Origin: Lolliginicoccus suaedae
Lineage (GTDB): Bacteria; Actinomycetota; Actinomycetes; Mycobacteriales; Mycobacteriaceae
Assembly: GCF_008312885.1 (NCBI RefSeq)
Contig: NZ_VSSO01000002.1
Location: 669,846 to 733,845, forward strand
Length of the DNA stretch: 64,000 nt
Direction of reading: 5' to 3'
The position numbers and the translations under genes are program-made. Under the pieces are notes generated by a model, which was not told the origin of the DNA, ran no database searches, and saw only the letters and a program-made list of their open reading frames with translations. Position 1 is the stretch's first letter. Every line of letters starts with the position of its first letter. Positions 18,049 to 26,749 of the stretch are shown one piece after another.

Positions 18049-18297
18049 GGGGCTCCTAGCGCGTTTGGGAATGAGAGCAGCTTGAATAGTGCCAACACGA
18101 TCTTGAATGATGCGGTGGCTCCGTGCATGACTTGGCTTGCACTGGTTAGCCGACTGTGACCACAGCGTTGTCTGTTGCGTTGATCGCACTTCGCGCTACG
18201 ACGCAGCACCTTCTGACCAGCGAGCGGTAGCCTGAGCGGTGGCGTCCTGACCTCGGCGCGACTCCTCGAGTGCACACATCACGACAGGGACCCGAAC

Positions 18298-18747
18298 GTG
18301 ACTCAACCGATCACCGTGGCAGCGGTGTGCATCCTCCACGAGGGGAAGCGCATCCTGCTCGTCCGCAAAGCGGGGACGCAGCGGTTCATGCTGCCTGGAG
18401 GCAAGCCCGAGCCGGGCGAGTCCATCCACGCCGCGGCGATCCGCGAGTGCCGCGAGGAGATCTCCGTCGAGCTAGGCACCACATCGCTGAGGTTCCTGGG
18501 CCGATGGACCGCGCCCGCCGCCAACGAGCAGGGCCGGCGCGTGGATGCCACCGTCTACGTCACCGACGCGGCATCGCTGGCCGCACCGCATGGCCATCGC
18601 CTGGTCGAGCCGAGTGGCGAGATCGCCGAGATTCACTGGCTCGACCTCTCCAGCAACCATTCCGGCCTTCCGCTGGCGCCCTTGCTCGCGGACAAGATCC
18701 TCCCCGAGCTCCGGAGGCCCCTGAGCATCGGCCAGGTCCGTCCCTAG
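18298..18747 (+). CDS. NUDIX hydrolase
   Basis: A 149-residue NUDIX pyrophosphatase. The box runs from Gly35 to about residue 57 (GGKPEPGES then IRECREEI), with the REx2EE metal ligands intact. MutT-like or NTP/sugar-nucleotide substrates are possible; the sequence does not decide. GTG start at 18298. Followed 26 bp later by a small alpha/beta hydrolase on the same strand. Confidence 0.85.
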   Translation: MTQPITVAAVCILHEGKRILLVRKAGTQRFMLPGGKPEPGESIHAAAIRECREEISVELGTTSLRFLGRWTAPAANEQGRRVDATVYVTDAASLAAPHGHRLVEPSGEIAEIHWLDLSSNHSGLPLAPLLADKILPELRRPLSIGQVRP

Positions 18748-18773
18748 CAAACCCGGGGCAGCGAGGAGTACAC

Positions 18774-19325
18774 GTGCGCGCGATCATCGTGCATGGCTAC
18801 AGCGCCCATACCGGCAAGCATTGGTTCCCCTGGCTCGATGACGAGCTCGCGGACCGTGGCCACGAGGTGCATCGAGTGGTCCTTCCGAGCCCGGACGAGC
18901 CGGAACGTGGTGCATGGGACGCGGCGCTCGCGCGGACCATCGGTCCCGTCGATGACGACACTGTGCTCATCGGGCACAGCCTGGGGTGCTTGTCACTGCT
19001 GCGCTATCTCGGCAACGTGGAAGGCAGGTGGAGCCTCGGCGGCCTCGTGCTGGTCGCCGGGTTCCTGGAGAAGCTGCCCGACCTGCCCGAGCTCGATGCG
19101 TTCATCGGGCACCGCGTGGATGCGTCCACGCTCGGTTCGCGGATCCGCCACGCTGCCGTCATCCATTCGGACAACGATGCGATCGTTCCACCGGAGCTGT
19201 CCGTGCAGCTCGCGAAGATCCTCGGGGCGCGGGACATCACGGTCTCCGGTGGAGGTCATTTCCTGGACGACACGCTGCCCGAGGCCCTGACCGAGGTTCT
19301 CGCGGCCACAGCTTCTCGGAGCTAG
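18774..19325 (+). CDS. RBBP9/YdeN-family alpha/beta hydrolase
   Basis: A 183-residue small serine hydrolase. IIVHGYS starts the fold; the nucleophile is Ser69 in IGHSLGC; Asp in HSDNDAIVP and His in GGGHF complete the triad. Family length fits. GTG at 18774 follows GAGGAG. Physiological substrate unknown. Confidence 0.83.
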   Translation: MRAIIVHGYSAHTGKHWFPWLDDELADRGHEVHRVVLPSPDEPERGAWDAALARTIGPVDDDTVLIGHSLGCLSLLRYLGNVEGRWSLGGLVLVAGFLEKLPDLPELDAFIGHRVDASTLGSRIRHAAVIHSDNDAIVPPELSVQLAKILGARDITVSGGGHFLDDTLPEALTEVLAATASRS

Positions 19326-19366
19326 GTTGCCCCAGCCCCTCTGCGTCGCTACAGCCCCTCGGGGCC

Positions 19367-19531
19367 TCAGTCCGCCGGTACTACCGGGGGAGGGGTGGTG
19401 TCGAGCCCGAGCATGTCGAGGAACTCACGGCATTCCTTCGCGTTCTCGCTATGCGAGGCCACGATATTGGTGGCGCGCATCGCAAGGTCATCGTTCGGCG
19501 GCTCGTGGTGGTGGAGGACATGATCAGACAT
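19367..19531 (-). CDS. 54-residue conserved-looking small protein
   Basis: Short gene below usual cut-offs. ATG at 19531 follows TAGGGAG at good spacing, and the product has real protein character: a His-rich start (MSDHVLHHHEPP), an amphipathic helix with ENAKECREFLDMLGL, and a Pro tail. No function known. It sits alone between the hydrolase and the sdhB terminator, on the strand of the sdh operon. Confidence 0.6.
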   Translation of the reverse strand: MSDHVLHHHEPPNDDLAMRATNIVASHSENAKECREFLDMLGLDTTPPPVVPAD

Positions 19532-19663
19532 CGGGGTCTCCCTAGTTTCGAGCGGGCCGGCGTGCCCTCCACCAGCCTACCGCGCCCTGGTGGTCGCAAT
19601 GGCCCGCGTGCTGGTGGCGCAGGGTGTCCGAACCAGGGTGTCCGGGCCGGTCCGGGGAACGCA

Positions 19664-19697
19664 AGGAGGGGCACCCCGGTCACGGGGTGCCCCTCCT
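19664..19697. terminator. Terminator of the sdh operon
   Basis: A 15-bp perfect stem (AGGAGGGGCACCCCG and complement) with a GTCA loop, 15 bp after the sdhB stop codon. No long U-run follows on the sdh strand, so efficiency is uncertain. Confidence 0.75.
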
Positions 19698-19711
19698 GGT
19701 GCTAGCGCTGG

Positions 19712-20488
19712 TCAGCGGGCGAACAGCAGCGCCCGCTTGACCTCCTGGATGGCCTTGGTCACCTGGATGCCACGAGGGCATGCGTCGGTGCAGTTGAACG
19801 TGGTGCGGCAGCGCCACACACCATCCATGTCGTTGAGGATCTCAAGACGCTCGGCGGCACCCTCGTCGCGGCTATCGAAGATGAACCGGTGCGCGTTGAC
19901 GATCGCTGCGGGCCCGAAGTACGAGCCGTCATGCCAGAACACGGGGCACGAGGTGGTGCAGCAGGCGCACAGGATGCACTTGGTCGTGTCGTCGAAGCGA
20001 GCGCGATCCTCCTGCGACTGGATGCGCTCGCGCGTCGGCTCCTGGCCGTTGGCGATGAGGAACGGCTTGACGGCACGGAACGCGTCGAAGAACGGCTCCA
20101 TGTCGACAATGAGGTCCTTCTCGACCGGCAGCCCGCGGATCGGCTCGACGGTGATCGTGATCGGCTTGCCGTCCTTCGACAGCAGGTCCTTCATGAGGAT
20201 CTTGCAGGCGAGCCGATTGACGCCGTTGATGCGCATGGCATCGGATCCGCACACGCCGTGCGCGCACGAGCGACGGAACGTCAGCGAGCCATCGAGGTAC
20301 CACTTGACGTGGTGCAGCAGGTTCAGCAGCCGGTCGGACGGCAGCGCGGGGACCTCGAACTCCTCGAAGCCCTGCGCGTCCGGGTTCTCCGGGTTGAAGC
20401 GCCGGATCTTGAGCGTGACCATCGTCGCGCCCTCGGGCACCGGCGGAAGTGGACGCTGGCCTGTCTCGGCGGAAACGGTGGCAGTCAT
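19712..20488 (-). CDS. sdhB: Succinate dehydrogenase iron-sulfur subunit
   Basis: The 258-aa subunit carries electrons from the flavoprotein to the membrane anchor of complex II. [2Fe-2S] ligands lie in SCAHGVCGSD and the following RLAC; [4Fe-4S] in CILCACCTTSCP; the [3Fe-4S] and further ligands in WRCRTTFNCTDACPRGI. Its ATG overlaps the sdhA stop by one base (TGATG), showing tight coupling. Confidence 0.97.
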   Translation of the reverse strand: MTATVSAETGQRPLPPVPEGATMVTLKIRRFNPENPDAQGFEEFEVPALPSDRLLNLLHHVKWYLDGSLTFRRSCAHGVCGSDAMRINGVNRLACKILMKDLLSKDGKPITITVEPIRGLPVEKDLIVDMEPFFDAFRAVKPFLIANGQEPTRERIQSQEDRARFDDTTKCILCACCTTSCPVFWHDGSYFGPAAIVNAHRFIFDSRDEGAAERLEILNDMDGVWRCRTTFNCTDACPRGIQVTKAIQEVKRALLFAR

Positions 20489-22254
20489 CAGTACTTACGC
20501 TCCATCGGCTCGTAGCGGGTGAAGGTCACTGGCTTGTAGTCCAGCGTGATGTCGGAGATCAGCGGCGCGCGGCTGTCCTTCGGCACCTGCTTGTAGGCCA
20601 TGGTGTGGCGCATGAAGTTGGTGTCGTCCCGGTCCGGATAATCCTCGCGGGCGTGCCCGCCGCGGGATTCCTTGCGGTTCAATGCACCGGCCACGGTGAC
20701 CTCGGCGAGCTCGAGGAGGAACCCGAGCTCCACGGCCTCGAGAAGGTCGCTGTTGTACCGCTTGCCCTTGTCCTGCACCTGGACCCGGCTGTAGCGCTCC
20801 TTGAGCACGCGGACATCCTCGAGCGCCTGCTTGAGGGTCTCCTCGGTGCGGAACACCGAAGCGTTGCGGTCCATGGTCGCCTGCAGCTCGATGCGGATAT
20901 CGGCGACCCGCTCGTTGCCGCGATCCGACAGCATGAGCTTCATCCACTCCTGCACCATGCCCTCGGGGGACTCGGGCAGCGGCACGAGCTCCGACTGGGT
21001 GGCGTAGTCGGCAGCAGCGATGCCGGCGCGGCGGCCGAACACGTTGATGTCGAGCAGCGAGTTGGTGCCCAGGCGGTTCGCGCCATGCACCGATACGCAC
21101 GCGCACTCGCCGGCCGCGTAGAGGCCCTTGACGATGGTGTCGTTGTCCTTGAGCACCTCGCCGGTGACGAGGGTGGGGATGCCGCCCATCACGTAGTGGC
21201 AGGTGGGGAACACGGGCACGAGCTCGGTCACCGGGTCGACACCGAGGTAGGTGCGGGAGAACTCGGTGATATCCGGCAGCTTCTCCTCGAGCACGTCCGC
21301 GCCGAGGTGGGTCACGTCGATGTAGACGTAGTCCTTGTTCGGGCCAGCGCCGCGGCCCTCGAGGACCTCGAGGACCATCGACCGGGCCACGATGTCACGC
21401 GGGGCGAGGTCCTTGATGGTCGGCGCGTAGCGCTCCATGAAGCGCTCGCCGTCGGCGTTGCGGAGGATGCCGCCCTCGCCGCGCACTGCCTCGGAGATGA
21501 GGATGCCGAGGCCAGCTAGGCCTGTCGGATGGAACTGGTGGAACTCCATGTCCTCGAGCGGCAGGCCCTTGCGGAGCACGATCGCCATGCCGTCACCGGT
21601 GAGGGTGTGGGCGTTCGAGGTGGTCTTGTACATGCGGCCCGAGCCGCCGGTGGCGAACACGATCGACTTCGCATGGAAGACGTGGATCTCGCCGGTGGCG
21701 AGCTCGTAGGCCACCACGCCGGTGGCAACGGTGCCCTCGTCGGTCTCGCTCAGGCACAGGTCGAGCACGTAGAACTCGTTGAAGAACTCCACGCCATGCT
21801 TGACGCAGTTCTGGTAGAGGGTCTGCAGGATCATGTGGCCGGTGCGGTCCGCGGCGTAGCAAGCCCGGCGCACCGGAGCCTTGCCGTGGTCGCGGGTGTG
21901 GCCACCGAAGCGCCGCTGGTCGATCTTGCCCTCGGGCGTGCGGTTGAACGGCAGGCCCATCTTCTCGAGATCGAGGACCGCGTCGATGGCCTCCTTGGCC
22001 ATGATCTCCGCGGCGTCCTGGTCAACGAGGTAGTCGCCACCCTTGACGGTGTCGAAGGTGTGCCACTCCCAGTTATCCTCCTCGACGTTCGCCAGCGCGG
22101 CGCACATGCCGCCCTGGGCCGCGCCGGTATGCGAACGGGTGGGATAGAGCTTTGTCAGCACGGCGGTGCGGGCGCGCGGACCAGCCTCGATGGCGGCGCG
22201 CATTCCGGCGCCGCCAGCGCCGACGATGATCACGTCGTAACGGTGTTCTTGCAT
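20488..22254 (-). CDS. sdhA: Succinate dehydrogenase flavoprotein subunit
   Basis: Oxidises succinate to fumarate in the TCA cycle. Of normal length at 588 aa. FAD binding motif VGAGGAGMRA (11-20); covalent FAD His42 in SHTGAAQGG; active-site FGGHTRDHG and HQFHPTG; the C-terminal capping region has RESRGGHAREDYPDRDD. Third gene of sdhCDAB. Confidence 0.97.
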   Translation of the reverse strand: MQEHRYDVIIVGAGGAGMRAAIEAGPRARTAVLTKLYPTRSHTGAAQGGMCAALANVEEDNWEWHTFDTVKGGDYLVDQDAAEIMAKEAIDAVLDLEKMGLPFNRTPEGKIDQRRFGGHTRDHGKAPVRRACYAADRTGHMILQTLYQNCVKHGVEFFNEFYVLDLCLSETDEGTVATGVVAYELATGEIHVFHAKSIVFATGGSGRMYKTTSNAHTLTGDGMAIVLRKGLPLEDMEFHQFHPTGLAGLGILISEAVRGEGGILRNADGERFMERYAPTIKDLAPRDIVARSMVLEVLEGRGAGPNKDYVYIDVTHLGADVLEEKLPDITEFSRTYLGVDPVTELVPVFPTCHYVMGGIPTLVTGEVLKDNDTIVKGLYAAGECACVSVHGANRLGTNSLLDINVFGRRAGIAAADYATQSELVPLPESPEGMVQEWMKLMLSDRGNERVADIRIELQATMDRNASVFRTEETLKQALEDVRVLKERYSRVQVQDKGKRYNSDLLEAVELGFLLELAEVTVAGALNRKESRGGHAREDYPDRDDTNFMRHTMAYKQVPKDSRAPLISDITLDYKPVTFTRYEPMERKY

Positions 22255-22265
22255 GTGTGCCTCGC

Positions 22266-22718
22266 TCAGCCTGTGATGTTCGGGTCGAACGTGAAGATTA
22301 CGTACGTGCCCAGCACGGTGATGAGCACGATCGAGATGGCCAGCAGCGTCTGCAGCCAGAAGCGGGTCGAGTCCTTGCGCGCGTAGTCATTGATGACCGT
22401 GCGCAGGCCGTTGCCCCCGTGCAGCTGCGCGAGCCACAGCATGGACAAGTCCCAGAACTGCCAGAACGGGCTCGCCCAGCGGCCAGCGACGAACGCGAAG
22501 TTGATGCGGTGCACGCCGTCGTCGAGCAGCAGCATGATCGAGATATGGCCGATGACCAGGAAGATCAGTAGCAGCCCCGAGATGCGCATGAACAGCCATG
22601 CCCACATCTCGAAGTTGTTGGTGTTGCGCCGCCGCGGGGTGCGGGGCAGCGACAACGCGGCGGGGCGATCGAACGACGTGGCCACTGTCTTGGCGGCGGG
22701 GTTCTCCGGAGAAGTCAT
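22266..22718 (-). CDS. sdhD: Succinate dehydrogenase membrane anchor subunit D
   Basis: A 150-residue membrane subunit with three hydrophobic helices (around WAWLFMRISGLLLIFLVIGH, then about 85-105 and 120-145). RISGLLL with following H in GHISIM is the SdhD/SdhC heme or quinone-site pattern. The ATG at 22718 overlaps the sdhC stop by one base. Confidence 0.92.
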   Translation of the reverse strand: MTSPENPAAKTVATSFDRPAALSLPRTPRRRNTNNFEMWAWLFMRISGLLLIFLVIGHISIMLLLDDGVHRINFAFVAGRWASPFWQFWDLSMLWLAQLHGGNGLRTVINDYARKDSTRFWLQTLLAISIVLITVLGTYVIFTFDPNITG

Positions 22719-23122
22719 CACAAGCTCCCGAACAGCAAGTAGAAGATGCGGCCAGAGGCGGGGATCATGATCGCGACGGAGATGGCGAGCACGATCCAGA
22801 ACATGATCCGCTGGTACTTCGGCCCCTTGGACCAGAAGTCGATGAGGATCACCCGGAGGCCATTGAACGCGTGATAGACGACGGCGCCGAGCAGACCGAG
22901 CTCGAGCGTGCCGACGATAGGGTTCTTGTACGTCTCGATGACCGCGTCATACATCTCGGGGCTGACCCGGACGAGCGCGGTGTCGAGGACATGCACGAAC
23001 AAGAAGAAGAAGAGTGTGACGCCTGTGATCCGATGCAGGACCCAGGACCACATGCCGGGATCGCCCCGGTATATCGATCGTGTGCGCACCACCTGCCCAG
23101 TGGCGTCTTGTGTGCTGGTCAT
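22718..23122 (-). CDS. sdhC: Succinate dehydrogenase cytochrome b556 subunit
   Basis: A 134-residue membrane subunit with three helices. SWVLHRITGVTLFFFLFVHV carries the conserved Arg and the likely heme His, and YHAFNGLRVILID is the family signature. ATG at 23122 has GGAGG 11 bp upstream; an ATG at 23146 lacks a ribosome site. Together with SdhD it anchors complex II and hands electrons to menaquinone. Confidence 0.92.
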   Translation of the reverse strand: MTSTQDATGQVVRTRSIYRGDPGMWSWVLHRITGVTLFFFLFVHVLDTALVRVSPEMYDAVIETYKNPIVGTLELGLLGAVVYHAFNGLRVILIDFWSKGPKYQRIMFWIVLAISVAIMIPASGRIFYLLFGSL

Positions 23123-23399
23123 TGAGAGCTCTGCCTCCAGTGTCATCGGTGGGCGCCGCAGGTCCCGTCAGGCGCGTCCCTGTGTTGTGTGTGTCAGCAG
23201 GGCGCTTCGCGACAGAGGTCCGGCGTGAACCTAAGCTGACACAGAGAACTGTAGTCCCTCCAGATCCGTGAGTTGCAGCCGGATATAAGGTTTTGACCTG
23301 CGGGTATTATTTAGGGTTGCCTTGCCATATTTAGTTGCATGGCCGTGGTGCACCCCGTCCCACTAACAGAAAACCCGACACGAAACCACGGTGATACCT

Positions 23400-23798
23400 A
23401 TGGTAGCCGACTGGAAAACCCTGCGTAGCGCAGCAATCGAAACCATGCGCAACGCCTACGCCCCCTACTCGCGATTTCCCGTCGGAGCTGCGGCTACCAC
23501 AACCGACGGCCGGATCATCACAGGCTGCAATGTGGAAAACATCTCATTCGGGCTCACCCTCTGCGCCGAATGCAGCGTCGTTTCCCAGCTCCACACCACT
23601 GGCGGCGGGCGCCTTGCCGCGCTCGCCTGCGTGGACAGCCGCGGCGAGTACCTCATGCCGTGCGGCCGCTGCCGCCAGCTCCTCCACGAGCACGGCGGCC
23701 CCACCATGCTCATCGGCGCCCCGGGCGGTCCCATCCCGCTCGGTGAGCTCCTCCCGCACGCCTTCGGCCCCGACGACTACGCCGCCGGGCAGCAATAG
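23400..23798 (+). CDS. cdd: Cytidine deaminase
   Basis: Deaminates cytidine and deoxycytidine for salvage. Zinc ligands Cys55 (LCAEC, with catalytic Glu57), Cys88 and Cys91 (PCGRC) show the small homotetrameric type; NVENISFG binds the nucleoside. 132 aa. The ATG at 23400 is chosen over a GTG at 23391 because GGTGA lies at good spacing. First of the cdd-deoA pair, divergent from sdh. Confidence 0.95.
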   Translation: MVADWKTLRSAAIETMRNAYAPYSRFPVGAAATTTDGRIITGCNVENISFGLTLCAECSVVSQLHTTGGGRLAALACVDSRGEYLMPCGRCRQLLHEHGGPTMLIGAPGGPIPLGELLPHAFGPDDYAAGQQ

Positions 23799-23874
23799 CA
23801 CGCTCGCGGCCCTCTGGCTGGCCGCAGCAGCCAGCCACGCCTCCGAACCTGTCGAGAGCAAGGAACAGCAATCC

Positions 23875-25155
23875 ATGAGCATCCACCACGACGCCGTCAC
23901 CATCATCCGGGCCAAGCGCGACGGACACGCACTCACCGCCGGACAGATCGACTGGATCATCGACGCCTACACCAGCGGCGACGTCCACGACGAGCAGATG
24001 TCCGCCCTAGCCATGGCCATCCTCCTGCGCGGCATGGACCGCACCGAGATCGCCCAATGGACCCACGCCATGATCGACTCCGGCGAGCGCATGGACTTCC
24101 GGCATCTCGGCGCGCCCACCGTGGACAAGCACTCCACCGGCGGCGTCGGAGACAAGATCACCCTGCCCCTCGCGCCGCTGGTCGCCGCGTGCGGCGCGGC
24201 CGTGCCCCAGCTCAGCGGAAGGGGGCTCGGCCACACCGGCGGCACCCTCGACAAGCTCGAATCCATCCCCGGCTGGCGCGCATCCCTGTCCAATGACGAG
24301 ATGATGGCCCAGCTCCGTGGCACCGGAGCCGTCATCTGCGCCGCCGGAAGCGGTCTCGCCCCCGCCGACAAGAAGCTCTACGCGCTGCGCGACGTCACCG
24401 GCACCGTCGAGTCCATCGCGCTCATCGCGAGCTCCATCATGAGCAAGAAGATCGCCGAGGGAACCAGCGCCCTCGTCCTCGACGTCAAGGCCGGTGCTGG
24501 CGCCTTCATGAAGAACCGCGACGACGCCCACGAGCTCGCCCGCACCATGGTCGACCTCGGCAACGACTCCGGCGTGCGCACCACCGCGCTGCTCACCGAC
24601 ATGAGCACCCCACTCGGACTCACTGCCGGCAACGCCCTCGAAGTACGCGAATCCGTGGAGGTCCTGCAAGGCGGCGGGCCCGCCGACGTCATCGAGCTCA
24701 CCCTCGCACTCGCCCGCGAGATGCTCGACGCCGCAGGCATCACCGGAACCGACCCCGCCGACGCCCTCGCCGACGGCCGCGCCATGGACACCTGGAAGAA
24801 GATGATCCGGGCCCAGGGCGGCGACCCTGATGCCGAGTTGCCCACCGCTCGCGCCACCGAGACCATTGCCGCTCCCCGCAGTGGTGTCCTCACCCACCTC
24901 GACGCGATGGGAGTGGGCGTCGCAGCCTGGCGGCTCGGCGCAGGACGCCAGAAGCTCGGCGACCCTGTGCAAGCAGCCGCCGGTGTCCAATGGCATGCCC
25001 AGGTCGGCGACACCATCACCGCCGGACAACCCCTCATCACGCTGCACACCGACACCCCCGAGCGCATCCCCGCCGCGCTCGCGGCGCTCGACGGCGCATG
25101 GAGCATCGGGGAATCCGCGCCCCGACGGGTGCTCGTGCACGAGCGCATCGCCTAG
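23875..25155 (+). CDS. deoA: Thymidine phosphorylase
   Basis: Splits thymidine or deoxyuridine with phosphate into base and deoxyribose-1-phosphate. 426 aa. KHSTGGVGDK is the phosphate-binding signature; SGRGLGHTGGTLDKLE is the family PROSITE-like stretch; SSIMSKKIAEG and DVKAGAGAFMK follow. ATG at 23875 has AAGGAA upstream. It lies 76 bp after cdd on the same strand. Confidence 0.96.
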   Translation: MSIHHDAVTIIRAKRDGHALTAGQIDWIIDAYTSGDVHDEQMSALAMAILLRGMDRTEIAQWTHAMIDSGERMDFRHLGAPTVDKHSTGGVGDKITLPLAPLVAACGAAVPQLSGRGLGHTGGTLDKLESIPGWRASLSNDEMMAQLRGTGAVICAAGSGLAPADKKLYALRDVTGTVESIALIASSIMSKKIAEGTSALVLDVKAGAGAFMKNRDDAHELARTMVDLGNDSGVRTTALLTDMSTPLGLTAGNALEVRESVEVLQGGGPADVIELTLALAREMLDAAGITGTDPADALADGRAMDTWKKMIRAQGGDPDAELPTARATETIAAPRSGVLTHLDAMGVGVAAWRLGAGRQKLGDPVQAAAGVQWHAQVGDTITAGQPLITLHTDTPERIPAALAALDGAWSIGESAPRRVLVHERIA

Positions 25156-25532
25156 GCGGGTTGGTTGGCTGCTGGGTGGTGGGGCTGGCTGCTGGCTGCT
25201 GGCTGCTGGCGCGGGTCTGCTGGAAATCTGCTGGCTAATGTCACGCGACACGCCGCGACACGACCGCGGAAACGTGACATTAGCCAGCAAATCCTGTGCG
25301 GCGCCCGGCGGCCGGTGCGAGGCGCCCGGTGCGAGGCGCGCCGGATGTCCCGGAGGTCCCAGGCGCGCAGGATTTCCCGGGCACTCGCCGTAATGCTTGG
25401 CCGTCGGCGGACCAGCCAGGCCCTAGCACCTGGGCTGACCAATCCAGGCTGCTTGTGGACAAACAATGAACCATCCACAGATCACGGCTGGAAGCCCGGT
25501 GAGGTCGGCGAGAAGCGGCACGATTGGCCTCC
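25156..25532. other. 377-bp spacer after deoA
   Basis: No gene seen. It begins with tandem TGGCTGC-type units (25164-25210), then holds palindrome B copy 2 (25222-25307), a pair of GGTGCGAGGCGC units (about 25315-25340), and an A+T-richer end that probably holds the promoter of the next gene. Confidence 0.5.
25222..25307. repeat. Palindrome family B, copy 2 (left flank of AbiEi-like gene)
   Basis: 86-bp block, arms 25226-25245 and 25273-25292 (core GCTGGCTAATGTCACG). It matches 26611-26696 at 80 of 86 positions with no gaps, including sequence outside the palindrome, so the two are direct repeats around one gene. Confidence 0.85.
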
Positions 25533-26576
25533 GTGCCAGCCATTCCAGCAGATATCCGCTACCTCCTGCACCGCCATCGTGGCGTCATCCACGCAACGGA
25601 GGCCCGTGAATCCGGGATCAGCAGACAACGCCTCGCGCGACTCGTCGCATCTGGGAAGCTGCTGCGACCCATGCCCACGATGTATGCAGACGTCGAGTCG
25701 CGGCCGAGGCTGCCACCGTGGGAGATGTTCGCCCTGTGCATGGCTGCGTTCGCGCGCAATGCGCCAGCAGGACTGCATCTCTCGGGCTGGTCCGCCGCGT
25801 GCGTGTGGGGATTGCCATCGCGAGGCTCGCCGCCCCAGCGGGTGGACGCCATCGCGCCGTCATTCGGCAGTGCTGGCGGATGGTCCTCAGGCGTGGCGCG
25901 GGTGCGCCGGGCGACGCTAACGGAACACCATCGTGACGTGGCACAAGGGGCTCGCGTAGTCAGCCTAGGTATGGCGGCGGCCACAGTGGCGCTTGATGCC
26001 CCGTTGCCGACAGCATTGATGGTGGCCGACGCGGCGGCCCGCCGGGGCGCGGATCTCACCGAGTCGGCCTCCCACCTGGCGGGCTGGAAGGGGGCGGTCC
26101 GCGCACGATGGGTCGCCGCGCACGCATCGCCTGCCGCGGAGTCTCCGCTCGAGAGCCTCGGAAGGTTCGCTGGTATCCAGGCTGGTTTGCCCGGAATGGT
26201 GCCGAATGCCTGGGTTGGCCCAGGCCATCCGCAGTTTCGCGTCGACGGCTTGTGGCCGCATCACTGGGCGGCCGTCGAGGCAGATGGTGCCGTGAAGTAC
26301 AACGACCGTCCGGATGCGAATAGCATTGTCATGCGGCAGGCCGAGCGTGAGTGGATTCTTCGGAACCAGTGTGGCCTGGACCTTCTGCGGTTTGGATACC
26401 AGCACACCCAGGACCTTGATGACCTGGGCGCGCGCATGGCCGGGCTCCTCGTGCGGAATCCGGCGCGAAGGGTTCCGATGCAGTGGTGGAAGCACGAGCC
26501 GGGGAAGGGGCCGGTCGAACCGGCGCCAGAGGACTGGCCCTCTGCGGTGCCGGGTGGTGCGACGTTGCCGAGATGA
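25533..26576 (+). CDS. AbiEi-like antitoxin domain fused to DUF559/Vsr-like nuclease-fold domain
   Basis: A 347-residue two-part protein. The N-terminus (LLHRHRGVIHATEARESGISRQ..) matches the winged-helix AbiEi_4 antitoxin domain seen in type IV toxin-antitoxin and abortive infection systems. The C-terminal third has FRVDGLWPHHWAAVEADG followed by LLRFGYQH, resembling the DUF559/Vsr endonuclease-like fold with its Asp and Glu-x-Asp acidic set. No AbiEii toxin gene is adjacent. GTG at 25533 is chosen over TTG at 25524, without a clear ribosome site. It interrupts the deoA-add neighbourhood and is enclosed by two B repeats. Confidence 0.7.
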   Translation: MPAIPADIRYLLHRHRGVIHATEARESGISRQRLARLVASGKLLRPMPTMYADVESRPRLPPWEMFALCMAAFARNAPAGLHLSGWSAACVWGLPSRGSPPQRVDAIAPSFGSAGGWSSGVARVRRATLTEHHRDVAQGARVVSLGMAAATVALDAPLPTALMVADAAARRGADLTESASHLAGWKGAVRARWVAAHASPAAESPLESLGRFAGIQAGLPGMVPNAWVGPGHPQFRVDGLWPHHWAAVEADGAVKYNDRPDANSIVMRQAEREWILRNQCGLDLLRFGYQHTQDLDDLGARMAGLLVRNPARRVPMQWWKHEPGKGPVEPAPEDWPSAVPGGATLPR

Positions 26577-26610
26577 GGGTTCAGGCTTGGAGGGCCGCAC
26601 GCCCTTGCCG

Positions 26611-26696
26611 GAAATCTGCTGGCCAATGTCACGCGCCACGCCGCGACACGACCGCGGAAACGTGACATTAGCTAGCAGATGCTGGGCGGCGCCCGC
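26611..26696. repeat. Palindrome family B, copy 3 (right flank of AbiEi-like gene)
   Basis: Arms 26615-26634 and 26662-26681; loop as in copy 2. Six substitutions against 25222-25307 over 86 bp. Located 35 bp after the AbiEi-like stop codon and 54 bp before add. Confidence 0.85.
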
Positions 26697-26749
26697 CCCC
26701 GGCCCGCGATGGCCTGCTAGCGCTGGGGCGTTCCGCTACCGTCGGTGGC

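Noticed and set aside
25164-25210. Tandem TGGCTGC/CTGGCTGC units after deoA.
   Set aside because: Short, imperfect and without partner elsewhere; simple low-complexity sequence.
25454-25462. TGTGGACAA, a perfect reverse complement of the actinobacterial DnaA box, with CATCCACAG nearby.
   Set aside because: Only one good box and no dnaA, dnaN or A+T-rich unwinding region; a chance match in a promoter region is more likely than an origin.
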